Assembly: GCA_037179385.1 (NCBI GenBank)
Contig: CM074180.1
Span: 28,191,455-28,255,454, forward strand
Length of the DNA: 64,000 nt
DNA from: Holothuria scabra
Taxonomy: Eukaryota; Echinodermata; Holothuroidea; Aspidochirotida; Holothuriidae
Direction: 5' to 3'
A program made the position numbers and the translations under genes. Of the stretch, positions 35,700 to 47,320 are shown piece after piece (within the stretch, counting starts at the first letter, position 1; each line of letters opens with the position of its first letter). Below the pieces are notes generated by a model. That model searched no databases. It was not told the DNA's origin and worked only from the letters and a program-made list of their open reading frames with translations.

Positions 35700-36166
35700 G
35701 GGAGCACACCACCATTAATTTCTCCATTGACTTACACACTATTTTGCCTTCATTAAATGCCCCCCGCAGCCCAGTCAAAGTTCACACCCCACTAAAGCTA
35801 CCCCTCACATGAAATCAGGGAGTTGGCCAATCATGGCATCACAAATTCACCATAGCATGACCGTTTAGATTTTGAGATAAAAGGGGATGAAGTTTTGGGT
35901 CTGTACACCCTTCCCTATTAATCCGCAAGGTGACGGAAATAGCGTCTTTTTCACACCAAATTTTTAAACAGTCTAAATCACCTTCAATTCTTCCCAATTT
36001 GGCAACACTCACACATTTACACGTCCTCTTTCATATCCAAAACAAAACAACCACATCTGATTAGCTTAACTTGAGCAATTCACACTTAAAGAGGACCTAA
36101 AATTGACGGTGTACTTTGGAACTACTTTTCCCGGCAAGGCCGTTCTGCTAATGGTGGTGTGCTCCC
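35700..36166 (-). mobile_element. 467-bp MITE, copy 2, inverted
   Basis: The same length and ends as copy 1 but in the opposite orientation. Its flanks are TTCA at 35696-35699 and 36167-36170. The 25-bp gap between the copies is minisatellite sequence (TTCATACGATCATGTACAGA...). The two copies can form a long hairpin. Confidence 0.92.
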
Positions 36167-36245
36167 TTCATACGATCATGTACTGATTGCATACGTACAT
36201 GTACTGATTGCATACGTACATGTACTGATTGCATACGTACGAGTA
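36167..36245 (+). repeat. 21-bp CATGTACTGATTGCATACGTA minisatellite
   Basis: Three near-perfect units of about 21 bases. They continue the word family seen in the palindrome and in the gap between the MITE copies. This indicates the MITEs jumped into a pre-existing array. Confidence 0.85.
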
Positions 36246-36581
36246 TGGCAAGCGAAATGTCCAAAAATTAGAAAAACCAAGTTTTTCTATCGAAAAACCA
36301 AGTTTATCGGTCGAAAAACCAAGTTTATTGGTCAAAAACCAAGATTATCGGTCGAAAAACCAAGATTATCGGTCGAAAAACCAAGTTTATCGATTATTTC
36401 GAAAAACTTGGTTTTTCGATTACCATGGTGATTTGCCGGTACTACTTTCTGCGACCACGACATGCTAGATGGCGGCTCCTTCAAAATGATTGATAAATAT
36501 CATATTGCATAGCTTAGGTCCGTAACTTCTAAAAAGAACATCATCAAGAAACAAAAATGGAATTCAGGTTGACCAAAATCA

Positions 36582-36625
36582 GTGGCGTAACCAGACCTGA
36601 CTGTCCGGGTGGGGGGGGCAATAGC
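36582..36625 (+). mobile_element. hAT-type terminus (partner not found)
   Basis: CAGTGGCGTAACCAG followed by a G-run lies exactly where the left arm of the foldback element stops matching the right arm. An insertion here is therefore likely. The right end was not identified with confidence. Confidence 0.55.
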
Positions 36626-36999
36626 ATAGAGGTTTCCCGATTTCGTACTAGTTGAGCTGTTGAGATGATGTACACTGTTTTAGTTTGTGGGTGTCTTAGG
36701 GCCTCAAGGGAAGTGTCGTGTTAAGTGGCGTCGGAGGCAACATTGAAGTGGGGGAGGGGGGGGGAAGGAGAGTACAATTTTTATACTAAATTTTTTGCCT
36801 TTTCTACGAGCAAGAACAACTTTTTTTAAGTAATTCTGATTTTTTTTCTTTGGTGTGAACACTACTATATTAGGTTCATACCGAAAATTTGGGTCCTTAA
36901 ACACATTTGTAAAGATGGAGCTTGTATTGCAGAAAGCTTTCTGTGTTTCCCATGAGGAAGTTTAAAGAATTGGGGGATTACTGACGAATCTGTACCTCC

Positions 37000-37553
37000 T
37001 TCAAATATTGGTGGCAAATCTGAGAATGATTGCATTCTAAAGTCCTCCCGACTGTCTGGCAAAAAGCCGTTCGGCGAAACCAAAGTATAAACTGCTTCCA
37101 GAAGAAGCTAGATTGCACGATTACTCAGTCGTTGATGCTACCTAATGTTATGTAAGGCCTACGAACTGACACTTTACGATTACATTTCAAAAGTTTCTCC
37201 AACTATTTAGACAAAATATTTCAAAATCAAGAGCTTTCAGTGAAGAAAATTTGGAATTCTATGAAAGACAGTGTACAAAAATGGCAATATAGCTGCGGTG
37301 TCTCTTGATAATGTAGTGTCACATATGCTAAATATCCCATTTTGTCATTTCCAGAGCTCGGAAAAGTTTGCCAAACTGATTTATGTGCGACAACAAATGC
37401 ACCTCACATTGCAGTTTAGTTGCTCCTTTTGAGATTTGGAACAATGAAAAAAGGGGATTTATTACCCGGGAGGGGCGGAAGCATGGTTCCGCTGCTTCAT
37501 TTTTCACGGGGGGGGGGGTGTCACCGCCCCCAGTCCCCGCTTTCTACGCCTAT
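37000..37553 (-). repeat. CATAGGCGTA repeat family copy
   Basis: Read on the minus strand from 37553: CATAGGCGTAGAAAGCGGGG, then GCGGAACCATGCTTCCGCCC and a body like that at 22.64-23.40 kb. The proline-rich open frames here arise from the G/C runs. Confidence 0.6.
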
Positions 37554-38171
37554 GGTTGTGTTGTGGAAACCTCCCCTCCTCAAACACCACCATCTGAATA
37601 TAATTTTGATTACTTTTCACCTCCCGGCCCTTTGACAGGGAGTCGGGATGACTTTAAAAAAAAAAATACTTTTCACTTCCCAAATGCGAGCAAATTTTAT
37701 GCAATATGGTCAACACTTACATGACTTGGTGTCTTCAGGTAAAACGAAAAATATACACGAACTCAAGTTTAACAATTCATATGTCAACATGAAAATACAT
37801 CTGATATATTACATCCAAATAAACATATTTTAAACGTTAAAGGAAAAAACGCTTTATGATCTTGATCTTCTTGCATGAACGGTCTTTAAATGTGGGCTGT
37901 ATTGTCCTATAGTTAAGTTCCATTCGTCAGATGGTCATATACTGAATGTATTGATGACTGAAAGTCAATACTCGCAGAAATGTCGTTTTCTGTATAATAA
38001 GGAGAGCACGATAGGAAAGTCTTTCCTCCGATAAAGTGGACCTCAGATGTTATTATTATGTTAACTTTAGGCGACTAAATGAATGTTCATATATTTTTCT
38101 AAATGAATGTTCATATATTGACCAAAACAGTGTTCCACGGATGCAGATCATCCTTGCTTTTGATCTTATAG

Positions 38172-38340
38172 TTGGTCCACTTTCTTTCTTTTCTCAATTT
38201 TCTCTTTTTTTCCTTTCCCATTTCTTTCCTTCCCCTTCTTTTTCCGTTTTCCTTTTTTCCTCTGCCTTTCTTTCCTTTCCTTCCCCTCCTTTCCCCTTTT
38301 TCCTTTTCTCTTCTTCCATTCCTTCCATTTCCGTTTTTTG
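38172..38340 (+). repeat. Polypyrimidine tract
   Basis: About 170 bases almost purely C and T on the plus strand. It produces long but meaningless frames on both strands. Confidence 0.9.
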
Positions 38341-38689
38341 TGTCGGGGTGGGGGCAGGCTACTCACCGTTGAATGAGCGAAGATTTGGCAGTCGACTAAG
38401 GAATGAAGCAACTTTAGGTTCTGACGATCTTTCTTGTCTGTTAGGTAATGGTGCTGAAACAGTGTTGATAATCACAAACAAGAATATTATTTTGGCCAAC
38501 CTAAATTCCATTTTTGTTTCTTGACGATGTCCTCTTTAGAAGTTACCAACGTTAGCTATGCAATATGATATGTACTGTTCGTACGTACTGAGCTGCATGC
38601 ATGTTGTTACATAGCCCATCAATTTGAAGGAGTCGCATGTCGTGGTCACCGTGCCAGAAAGTAGAACCTGCAAATCACCATGGTAATCG

Positions 38690-39225
38690 AAAAACCGGGT
38701 TTTTCGAAACAATCGAAAAACTTGGTTTTTCTACCGATGAACTTGGTTTTCCTAATTATTGGACGTTTTGCATTGACAAACTTGGTTTTTCGACCGATAA
38801 ACTTGGTTTTTCGACCGATAATCTTGGTTTTTCGACCGATAATCTTGGTTTTTCGACCGATAAACTTGGTTTTTCGACCGATAAACTTGGTTTTTCGACC
38901 GATAATCTTGGATTTTCGACCGATAAACTTGGTTTTTCGATCGAAAAACTTGGTTTTTCTAATTATTGGACATTCGGCTTCGAAAAACCAAGTTTAACTT
39001 TCGATATACCAGACAGATCGAAAAACTTGGATTTTCGACTGAAAATCCAAGTTTTTCGACCGATAAGCCAAGTTATTTTGAAAATCCAAGTTTTTCGACC
39101 GAAAGACCAAGATATGGAGAAAATCTTGGTTTTTCGACCGATAAACTTGGTTTTTCGACCGATAATCTTGGTTTTTCGACCGATCAACTTGGTTTTTCGA
39201 TCGAAAACTTGGTTTTTCTAATTAT
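38690..39225 (+). repeat. ~21-bp tandem array, TTGGTTTTTCGACCGATAA unit
   Basis: About ten units in one orientation, then a shorter inverted block (CGAAAAACCAAG), then several more units. Because the period is 21, a heptapeptide (LGFSTDK) repeats in frame; I take this as a by-product. The same unit inverted forms the array at 36265-36420. Confidence 0.9.
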
Positions 39226-39349
39226 TGGACATTTCGCTTGCCACATACGAGATGATATTCTGACTATTTTTATCCCTGCATGACTCCGGCGTCTTCCTTT
39301 CCATTGTGACGTGTCTGTTCGTCGCCTTCGTCAATGCTGCTGAATATTA

Positions 39350-39579
39350 GGTACGTTCGATTTAGCGGCTCGAGCCGGCTCAACTGGCTCAGCCAGAGTT
39401 CGATCTTTCGGATAAGAGATCTTAACGTCATCAAAACGTCACAACATGAGCCGGCCAAAACGACCAGCCCTTCGAGATGAACTAGTTGAGCCGTGTGACG
39501 TATTTTACGTCAGATATCGTCCAGTCAAGGAACTGGTTGAGCCAGTTGAGCCGGCTCGAGCCGCTAAATCGAACGCACC
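39350..39579. mobile_element. Intact 230-bp MITE, 5-bp TSD
   Basis: The left end GGTACGTTCGATTTAGCGGC and the right end (inverted GGTGCGTTCGATTTAGCGGC) continue as TIRs of about 40 bases to CAACTGGCTCA. A perfect TATTA duplication is at 39345-39349 and 39580-39584. It is the uninterrupted form of the copy split by a hAT at 6.5-8.7 kb. Confidence 0.9.
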
Positions 39580-39591
39580 TATTATTTCGAC

Positions 39592-39680
39592 GTGTACGTA
39601 ATAATACTACGTACGTACGTGATAATTATTACGTACGTACGTAATAAAAAAAATACCATGTGATAAATAGAGCTTCGTTG
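39592..39680 (-). repeat. ACGTACGT-rich repeat, inverted copy of 29.7 kb
   Basis: TACGTACGTACGTGATAATT and then the A-run and CATGTGATAAATAGAGCTT match 29715-29795 in inverted orientation. Confidence 0.7.
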
Positions 39681-39779
39681 ACACCAGTCAACTACAGCGT
39701 GGTTTCGCGTACTCTTCTGCTATAAATTTCCGAATTTTCTGCAATGAAAGCTACATTTTTTAAAGTATTTGTTCCAAAA

Positions 39780-40210
39780 ATTCAAAATTCTCCTCGCGCT
39801 TCGAGGGCCGCAATTTGCAGTTCCTGGTGCATTAGGGTTTGCTCTTTATTCAGCCAAGTAAACTTTTCCGAAAATGGAAATGACAAAATTACCAGATCAT
39901 TCAGTGATATCGGCAACTACAGTGCTATTTTCATGAATTTTCTTTCATAAAATTCCAAAAGTTTTCCAATATAAGCTATTGACTTTCAAAATTTCGTCCG
40001 TCGCAGAGACTCAATTTGTAGGCCTTAGTTAACATATTGTGTAGCAACAACGATCTTTGTTCGCCATGCAATCTCAAGAGTTGCCAATAAGAAATAGATT
40101 GCTCGCTCGGTAATACCCGAACTTTCCACATTTCCTTATATAGGAAACCCAGAATCAAAATTTTGTCCAAAAGAAGCTCCATATTTTTAAATATTTGCTT
40201 TAAAGGGTAA
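39780..40210 (+). repeat. Copy of the 22.6-kb dispersed repeat
   Basis: Shares AAACTTTTCC, AACTACAGTGCTATTTTCAT, TTTCTTTCATAAAATTCC and CAACAACGATCTTTGTTCG with the copies at 22.8-23.4 and 41.2-41.6 kb. Confidence 0.7.
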
Positions 40211-40365
40211 ATTTGGCCTGGGTAGGACGTTAAACTGCATCCGGTTGTGGATGTAAAGAGGTTGTGGGAATAATGAGGTTACCCTTTGCCACAACTGCCT
40301 CCAGGGCACCCTTGGGCAAGGTGTATCTGTATATTTGCCCTGTATATTTGCCCTGTTCTTTTCAA

Positions 40366-40530
40366 GTGCTGTTGCCTTCAGGCGTGTTGTTGCTGTCAGT
40401 CGTGTTGTTGCATTCGGGCGCGTTGTTGCCTTCGGGTGTGTTGTTGCCGTCAGGAGTGTTGTATCTGTCGGGCGTGTTGTTGAATTCGGTTGTGTTGTTG
40501 CCTTCGGGCGTGGTGTTGTCTTGAAGGGTG
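40366..40530 (+). repeat. 18-bp minisatellite, ~9 units
   Basis: The unit is GTGTTGTTGCCTTCGGGC with variants. The minus strand reads as an imperfect hexapeptide series, NNTPEG. It lies in a 99-codon open frame at 40362-40661 with no other domain. I regard the frame as unproven. Confidence 0.85.
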
Positions 40531-41045
40531 GTGTGGGATTTTATTGGTTTTTGTTGTCTTGGGGGTTGATGTTGAAGGCGGTTATGGGCGAGTTGGCGGG
40601 CTGTTTGGGTGATGGGGTGGGGTTGGGGCGTCTTTTTCGTTCGTGACAAACCTCGTTCCATGTTTTGTGTGTGGATGGTTCATGGTTAGCGTTTATGTTT
40701 TTGTCCGGCCGGTTTGAGTTGCCTATTTGTTACAACGTGCCTGTTTCGATGAACGTTTAAAAAGAAAGAGCACATAGAGAGAGTTTTAATGATATAAATT
40801 GAGTTTTTCTTTACTCACCTTGAAGCAATAAACTGAGATTGTATCTGGATGAGCATGAATTTCAATTATTTATAATTATTTTGGGCTTAAGTAAGAAGGT
40901 TAGGAGAATTGGTACTATTTGGGGAGAGAGAACTGGGCCTTTAAAATACTAACATTGTTATTGGGGACATCTTGAGACACAAGTTGCCGCGCTTGTGTCT
41001 GCCCTTTACACACTGCCAACATTTTCATATACAAGGTGTTTTGGC

Positions 41046-41600
41046 AACATATTGCAACACATATGCGTAGGAAGCAGGGGGGGGGGGTTGAGGGGCGATA
41101 ATCCCCCCTGAAAAATGAGGGGGTGGAAGTATTGTTCCGACCACTTCTTCCAGGGTCAGAAAATCCCTTTTTCATATGTGTGATATTCTCACAAGCGCGA
41201 ATATGTCACTCATTGTTTCAAAATAGGAAGATTTTCCGCGCGCTTTGCGCGCCTGAACGTGCAATTCCTAATGCATAACTGCTGTCCCAGTTTGACAAAC
41301 CTTTTCAACCTCTGGAAATGATAAAAACTAAATTTGTCATTTGTGACACCACATCATCAAGTGAAACCGGCAACTTCAGTGCCATTTTCATAAATTTTCT
41401 TTCATAAAATTCCAAATTTTCTCCAATAAAAGCTCTTGACTTTTAAATAGTTTGTCATATAGATAACAAAGTTTCGGAAACTTTAAAAATTTTATTGGAG
41501 GGCTTCAGCTCGTAGGTCTTCAAGGTACTAACATTATGTATAATAACAACGATCTTCAGTCGATCACCGTGCAATCATTTTCAGAATTTTACAACACATG
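41046..41600 (+). repeat. Copy of the CATAGGCGTA dispersed repeat
   Basis: ATGCGTAGGAAGCAGGGGGG at the start, then GGAAGTATTGTTCC, and the body with TTTCATAAAATTCC and ACAACGATCTTCAGTCGA. Confidence 0.65.
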
Positions 41601-41609
41601 CGCCCTGCC

Positions 41610-42590
41610 CTAATTGTGTAGAATGACAAAAGTTGCCAAAACATTTCATGTCGAACATTTCCGGAAATCGGCGCCAGTGTGTGTACAAGGCAAACACAAG
41701 GGCAACATGTGTGGCAATGTGTGTCAGCGACATGTGTGTAGTGTACACAGGGACAAAATTTATGTGGTCATTTGTGTCGTCGACATGTTGCGACCACTGA
41801 TCTACATACCCGCATAGAAGGCGTGCACGTAACTGCGTATTGACAAATTGAAGCAACCGGAAGTCTCGTGGTGGCCATTTTGCAGGTGGCAAAAACATTC
41901 AGCTGCGGCACAAACTTCACTGTTTCGTATAGCCGTATGTTCATAGAGAGACTACTGACGAACTGTTAAACGAGCCCCATGTCCCACATGGGGCCTTACC
42001 CATAAGGGACCTATATATAGGTTCACTACGGTACCTATCTTTAATAGCCTCGTATTTAACATTTTTCTTTAGGGACCGTGGACTTTACAGGAACTTGGGC
42101 AATTTCGTTAGGGACAACTTTGTTACGGGTGGCTCTGTTGGCCAAGCAGGGGACTTTGCCAGGGGTAATTTTAGTTTTTTTTTTGTATCACGGAAGAATT
42201 TTATGCAAAAATAACTTCTTCACTTCAGGTTTTTGTTTTTGGTCAATTCAGGTACTTGTTTTTTACCAAGAACATATTACAAATTAACTACAGGGCTCAA
42301 AGTAGTTCGGCGATATCGTCTTCCAAAGTGAAGTGGTGCGCTGACTTTGGACGACAGGAAGACACGGGAGAAGACTTAGTCAAGTTTAAATTCTTTTAAG
42401 AAGTAGAGCACCGTGAAACAAGGACAATAGCCACCTATTGCTGGAAGATGCTTAGGCCTACCCCTAAGAGGATTAATTCATTGTAGCAAAAGAAAACGTG
42501 TTACTAAGTCGATAGCTTTTGAATATTCATTCCAGACTCGCTTTCCTTTCGAAACAAGAGTTGCTTCGGAAAGGCAAACGTGTTTGGTCT
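41610..42590. other. No gene recognised; small hairpins
   Basis: GCCCCATGTCCCACATGGGGC at 41973-41993 is a short perfect hairpin, and ACCTATATATAGGT follows near 42009. No coding frame was accepted. Confidence 0.5.
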
Positions 42591-42646
42591 CAATAAAAAA
42601 ACAGAAGCCTCGGAAACTTACGTTTCCGAAGCTTCTGTTTTTATTG
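42591..42646. repeat. Near-perfect 56-bp hairpin with AATAAA at both ends
   Basis: The two arms (left core CAGAAGCCTCGGAAAC, right core GTTTCCGAAGCTTCTG) surround a 2-4 base loop and continue out to CAATAAAAA and TTTTTATTG. Only a C/T change and one extra A break symmetry. AATAAA lies at the left end on the plus strand and at the right end on the minus strand. Confidence 0.85.
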
Positions 42647-42649
42647 TTA

Positions 42650-44856
42650 TATTACTGTTATAACGGTAAACAGGTATACAGTTTTAGCCGGTGTGTCAGT
42701 AATGTCAGTGAACATCGTGAAGTCTGGGGTGTGGCTAAAAAGTACCTGTAATTGATCAGTTGCAGATTTTTTCCAAATATATTTTCACGACAAATCAGCA
42801 GGGCAAAGCTCCTCGACGCACGGGCCTACGATCGGTAACACCGACAAGGGGTAAGGCTTGCTGTGAGAATGTCGAGAGAACTTTTTTAAAGCATTTTTTT
42901 GCTTTCCTTTCAACAAAAACTCGTACTTTTTCTTTTATATTAGGTACCCATCAGGAACTGCCATTGATTAAAACAATATAATGGACTTAACTTTAGTCTT
43001 CGACTCCTTGTCAGAGGTAGGTCTATACATCACCTTCAGGTTTACGAGTTGGCGGTTACTGGCGCATCGAAGTTTGCAATCAAGGCTTTCATGGCACTTT
43101 CAAATTTCCATACCATGACTATTGAAATTTTGAGCTAGAGAGCCTTGAATGATAGGGATGTGTTTCCCAAATTCGTCGAGTGTCCATGTAACAGGCTGTT
43201 ATCCTCTTCTAAGTAAGTCGAATTTGGAGTTTAACGTCGTGAAATTTCATTTACCGTCAGTATTATTTAATTAATTCAGAAAAATTTGTTTTTGTATAAT
43301 TTTTGTTGAACAGTTCCATTCTTTTTAACTTTTCCATCAATTTTGTAAATACTGTATAAATTTCAATCCGGTGAACCAGTGGGTTCATCGTTAAATACAA
43401 AAGAAAAAAGGGATGTATTTCCCGCCATATTTGCTACTCAAAAACGGCATTTCACAGAGAGGAGTAATACAATAAAAGAAATAAAGAATGGCTCTAAAAT
43501 TGGTAAGATTGCCTTGAATTCTGCACAGTCTGCATTTCAACTCATTATCTACAAAATTCAAATGCAAAAATGATCATATTTTGTAAGTAACACACTTACA
43601 AACAACGTCCCATAAAATTTTTATGGCGCTTTGTCTGACAGTAAACATTTTTCACAGGCACGAGTATTGAATTTAGTGGTCCGCTATTTGAGCTGAGTAG
43701 TGTGTAGGGAACACTGACGTTAGTAGGGAAGTAGGGATGCTCTTTCACTTCACACTGTAAAAGACATCAAGACCAGTAACTAGGAGGTAAGATTTTGGTC
43801 AATAACAGTTAAAACCATTGGTATTATTATAGCTTGTCACGATTTATGCTATGTTTCCTTGCTTCCAATCGCTTTATTTTGGGCCTACAAGGTTAGCCTA
43901 AATGACCGTGGTGTTTCGCTACACTCAATATAGCGTAGGGAGCAATTCTGCGACGCCTAATGTTATACACAGGTTTTAGGCCAAGCCTACTGAGGATTAT
44001 TTCGGGCCTCTCATTTGGGCTTTGTGGAATGAACCCAGGCTTTTTCCTGCCTGTCGTAAGAGACAACTAAAGGGAAGGATTTGCCTCATACAGTTGGCCC
44101 ACTTAAACAGTATTGGAACTGAACCTGAACCTGAACCTTTGTAGGAACCAAGTTCAGAAAACGAAGATATGACTGGAGAGCAGCGGAGAACATAGACGTA
44201 CACACTTCAGGGTCTGGTGCAACTTTGTTTACTCGAGGTTCAGTCGCAGTACATGCAGTTGAAATTCATTCAGTGCAAGGATACAAAGGTACACAAGTGA
44301 TATGTTTAGTGCATGACCACACACAGCAGAAATTTACATATGTACATACAGGAACTAAGAATACTGTAGGCCTAGATCTAAGTTACGTAACATAATGAAC
44401 CCCTAGGCCTATGTCAGCAGTGGTGTAGTGATTGTGTAATACATGTGGCATCAGCTGGTAGTGCAGAAGCACTGCCTCCTAATATACCTGACTGTAGACC
44501 TTTTTATGTGGGTGGGGAATGTGAACAAGAAATGTATACCCAGCATACCAAAACATGTATACTGGGCTAGTCATGAGTCAATCACATAAAAAACTTTGTA
44601 ACCATACAAACATTAAAACATCTTAAAAAATCAATAAAACTTCACAGTAATATTTTTTAATATGTCTTCCTCCGTGTGCTATATTTTGTTGTTGCTTGGA
44701 TTGAGTAAACTGTAGATAGTGCATCTTGAGTCAATCACTTCATAAGACAAAGAAATGAAATCCCATAAATTACCACATAAAAGGCAAGTTCTTCAAATAA
44801 TGATAAAGAATAATCTCTTTTCTATCAGAATTCTTATTTAGAACTTCATAAAAGAC
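42650..44856. other. No gene recognised
   Basis: AT-rich sequence. CCTGCCTGTCGTAAGAGACA at about 44047 resembles a phrase common in invertebrate SINE-like repeats, noted from memory and not tested. A short GAACCT run is at 44115-44138. Confidence 0.4.
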
Positions 44857-44988
44857 ATTTTTATTAGTGTTTGCACGGGTACTAAAAATTAGGACCCGGG
44901 TACCCGATCGCCATACCCGTCGGGTACCCGGGTTACCCGGTGTTACATACGGTGACTAAAAGATATGAGCATTTTGTAAGGCATACTC

Positions 44989-45391
44989 CATAACATAACA
45001 TAACATAACATAACATAACATAACATAACATAACATAACATAACATATAACATAACATAACATAACATAACATAACATAACATAACATAACATAACATAA
45101 CATAACATAACATAACATAACATAACATAACATAACATAACATAACATAACATAACATAACATAACATAACATAACATAACATAACATAACATAACATAA
45201 CATAACATAACATAACATAACATAACATAACATAACATAACATAACATAACATAACATAACATAACATAACATAACATAACATAACATAACATAACATAA
45301 CATAACATAACATAACATAACATAACATAACATAACATAACATAACATAACATAACATAACATAACATAACATAACATAACATAACATAAC
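44989..45391 (-). repeat. Expanded (ATAAC)n LINE tail, ~80 units
   Basis: An almost uninterrupted pentanucleotide run, with one ATAT interruption near 45045. It is continuous with the 3' end of the LINE. Since 5 and 3 are coprime, every minus-strand frame reads the same peptide MLCYV repeatedly, which explains three overlapping open frames. Confidence 0.97.
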
Positions 45392-46149
45392 AGGTTAAAG
45401 GGCAAAGGAGGGCTGTAAAGGCCCCATAAGATGCCCTGTAATCCAAAAACCCCCCAAAACAAAGCAAACCACCAACACCAAAGAGCCCAGAAAGATTAGA
45501 TTCTACCACAGTCATGGAAAAACTTGTCAATATTAACCTTAAAACGGTGCACTGATGTGGAGTTAACAACCCACTCAGGCAGGTTATTCCACTCACTAAC
45601 AACCCTATGAGAGAAACTGAACTTCCTAATGTCAAGTCTAGCAAAAGACTTTTCAAGCTTTTTGCAATGGCCTCTAACCCGAGGATTACTCTGGACCTTT
45701 AAATAACTGCAAGCTAACAAAGGATTCCCTTCAGATAGAAATTTGTATACCTGGAGCATGTGTCCCCTAATCCTTCTCAGCTCCAAAGTGGTAAGCCCAA
45801 GCAGCTTAAGCCTTTGGGAATAAGGTAGATTTTTAACCTCAGGTATGAGTCGGGTAGCTCTATTCTGAACTTGCTCTAAAAGCAATTTGTCCTTTTCAAA
45901 GAAGGGACTCCAGGCCTGTGCAGCATAGTCGAGATGGGGTTGAACCAGCTGCTTATACAAATTTAGCACAATTTCTTTACAAAAACTCTTAAAATTCCTC
46001 CTGATCAACCCAAGCACCCTATTTGCCCTTGCAGCAGTAGCTGCACACTGCCTAGATGACTTTAAATCTCCTGTAATAACTACACCAAGGTCTTTCTCAG
46101 AAGTCACTTTGTTCAAATTAGTACCATTCATAGTATAATCATGGTGGGG
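45392..46149 (-). mobile_element. CR1-like LINE, 3' fragment
   Basis: Matches 11442-12195 of the first LINE with only about a dozen differences by eye. It includes VVITGDLKSSRQCAATAARA, LVQPHLDYAAQAW and the terminal HDCGRI. The 5' junction is at GGTGGGGG near 46148, where the copy at 12.2 kb continues. Its coding frame (45496-46149) is uninterrupted. The high similarity suggests recent activity of the family. Confidence 0.92.
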
Positions 46150-47320
46150 GTAAGACATGCATGGTAACATTAACATCTGTATTGGATAGGTATAGCGATC
46201 ACAGTTCAAAAACATTTGATTTGTTAGAAGGTTTAATCGTCTCGTTTTGTTTTAGATCAAAATGACAAGTAAAAAAAAAACGTAACAGAAAACAGTCAAA
46301 TAAGAAAATTATACTTCCCAAGGCCTATATCAATTTGATATTGAATTTTGGGACGCTTTCCTAAAAAGCCAGCATAGTAAGAGCTCGAAGCTTCTCCTTT
46401 TAAACCACTAATTTAAAAATATCAACTAATCAGAGCCCTGTATTATGGTATTCTCTTGCACGTCAAAAATTACTGATTGTAAACAAACGACGTCATGTTT
46501 GTGAACTTCCCTCATACTACTTTGCAATGTGCGTTGGAATTATGGCTAATGGGGTATGTACGTTCTTACGTAGCTAGCCTCGTGTTGACATCCAGGCAAG
46601 GTAACATAACTTTCACACATAAACTTCGCAGTCTGCTCGAGCACCATTTTGGGGCAAAATAACGTAATATATACTGGCCTATTTTAAAAAAAAAATTTGT
46701 GAATGTTTACGGTGTTATTACATTGATGTCATTTTACTTTGCAGATAGCGGCAAAGTGTTGATTTGCATAAAACTGACACCTTTAACCATCAAGAAATAT
46801 TCGAGGATTATACTCGAGGTGGCATACCGTATTGATAATAAGATCGTATATACATGCAAGGCTCAGTTTACCTAGCATGCTGAACGTTACGGGCACTGTC
46901 TTTGCGAGCTGGGCGGGGGTGATACAGTTTGTCTTGCTATGTCTGCGTGAAACAGTACGATGTGATTTTGAATCGGCCGTCAGATAGCTTGCTTGCGAGT
47001 AAGTTTATAAGCGATATACATGTGATGTGTGAGAAGTAACCCACTACATGACGATAGCGCGATCGGGCGGCACGCTGATAAAAATTTCAACTTAAGAAAC
47101 GAAGTACAGACAACTATCAAACTTAAACATAATTTCTAGGGGCTCTCTTCATTCTCAGTCTCGGAGAATGTTTACCAAATTGGCAAAATATTTTAGTCCA
47201 TTACCGTGGGCAATGGTGTAAATGGGATGATCCTTTTGCATGCATTTTTTTTAAGATTCGGGTAGTAGATTTGGAACCGGGTAATACGATGGCGGGCAGG
47301 TACCCGGGTACCCGGGTTAC
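46150..47320. other. Interior of the hAT element
   Basis: AT-rich filler between the LINE and the right end, with no coding signal. Confidence 0.5.

Larger units (their letters stand above)
36241..39250. mobile_element. Foldback-like element with tandem-repeat arms
   Basis: The left arm (36241-36581) and right arm (about 38490-39250) are inverted copies. Outer ends share GGCAAGCGAAATGTCC, next come arrays of a ~21-bp unit, and inner parts share CACCATGGTAATCG, GACCACGACATGC and AAGAAACAAAAATGGAAT. The right arm is longer because its array has expanded. The loop (36582-38489) contains a hAT-type end at 36582 and a CATAGGCGTA family copy. This organisation recalls Drosophila foldback elements (family knowledge), but no transposase was recognised. 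Confidence 0.75.

Noticed and set aside
38036..38524. 162-codon frame, phenylalanine/serine rich
   Set aside because: Runs through a polypyrimidine tract with no domain.
38637..39221. 194-codon frame with LGFSTDK heptapeptide repeats
   Set aside because: The 21-bp tandem array has no stop in several frames on both strands, and its unit is part of a foldback-like element.
44933..45656. Three overlapping long open frames encoding poly-MLCYV
   Set aside because: They are an arithmetic consequence of a stop-free pentanucleotide repeat, the LINE tail.
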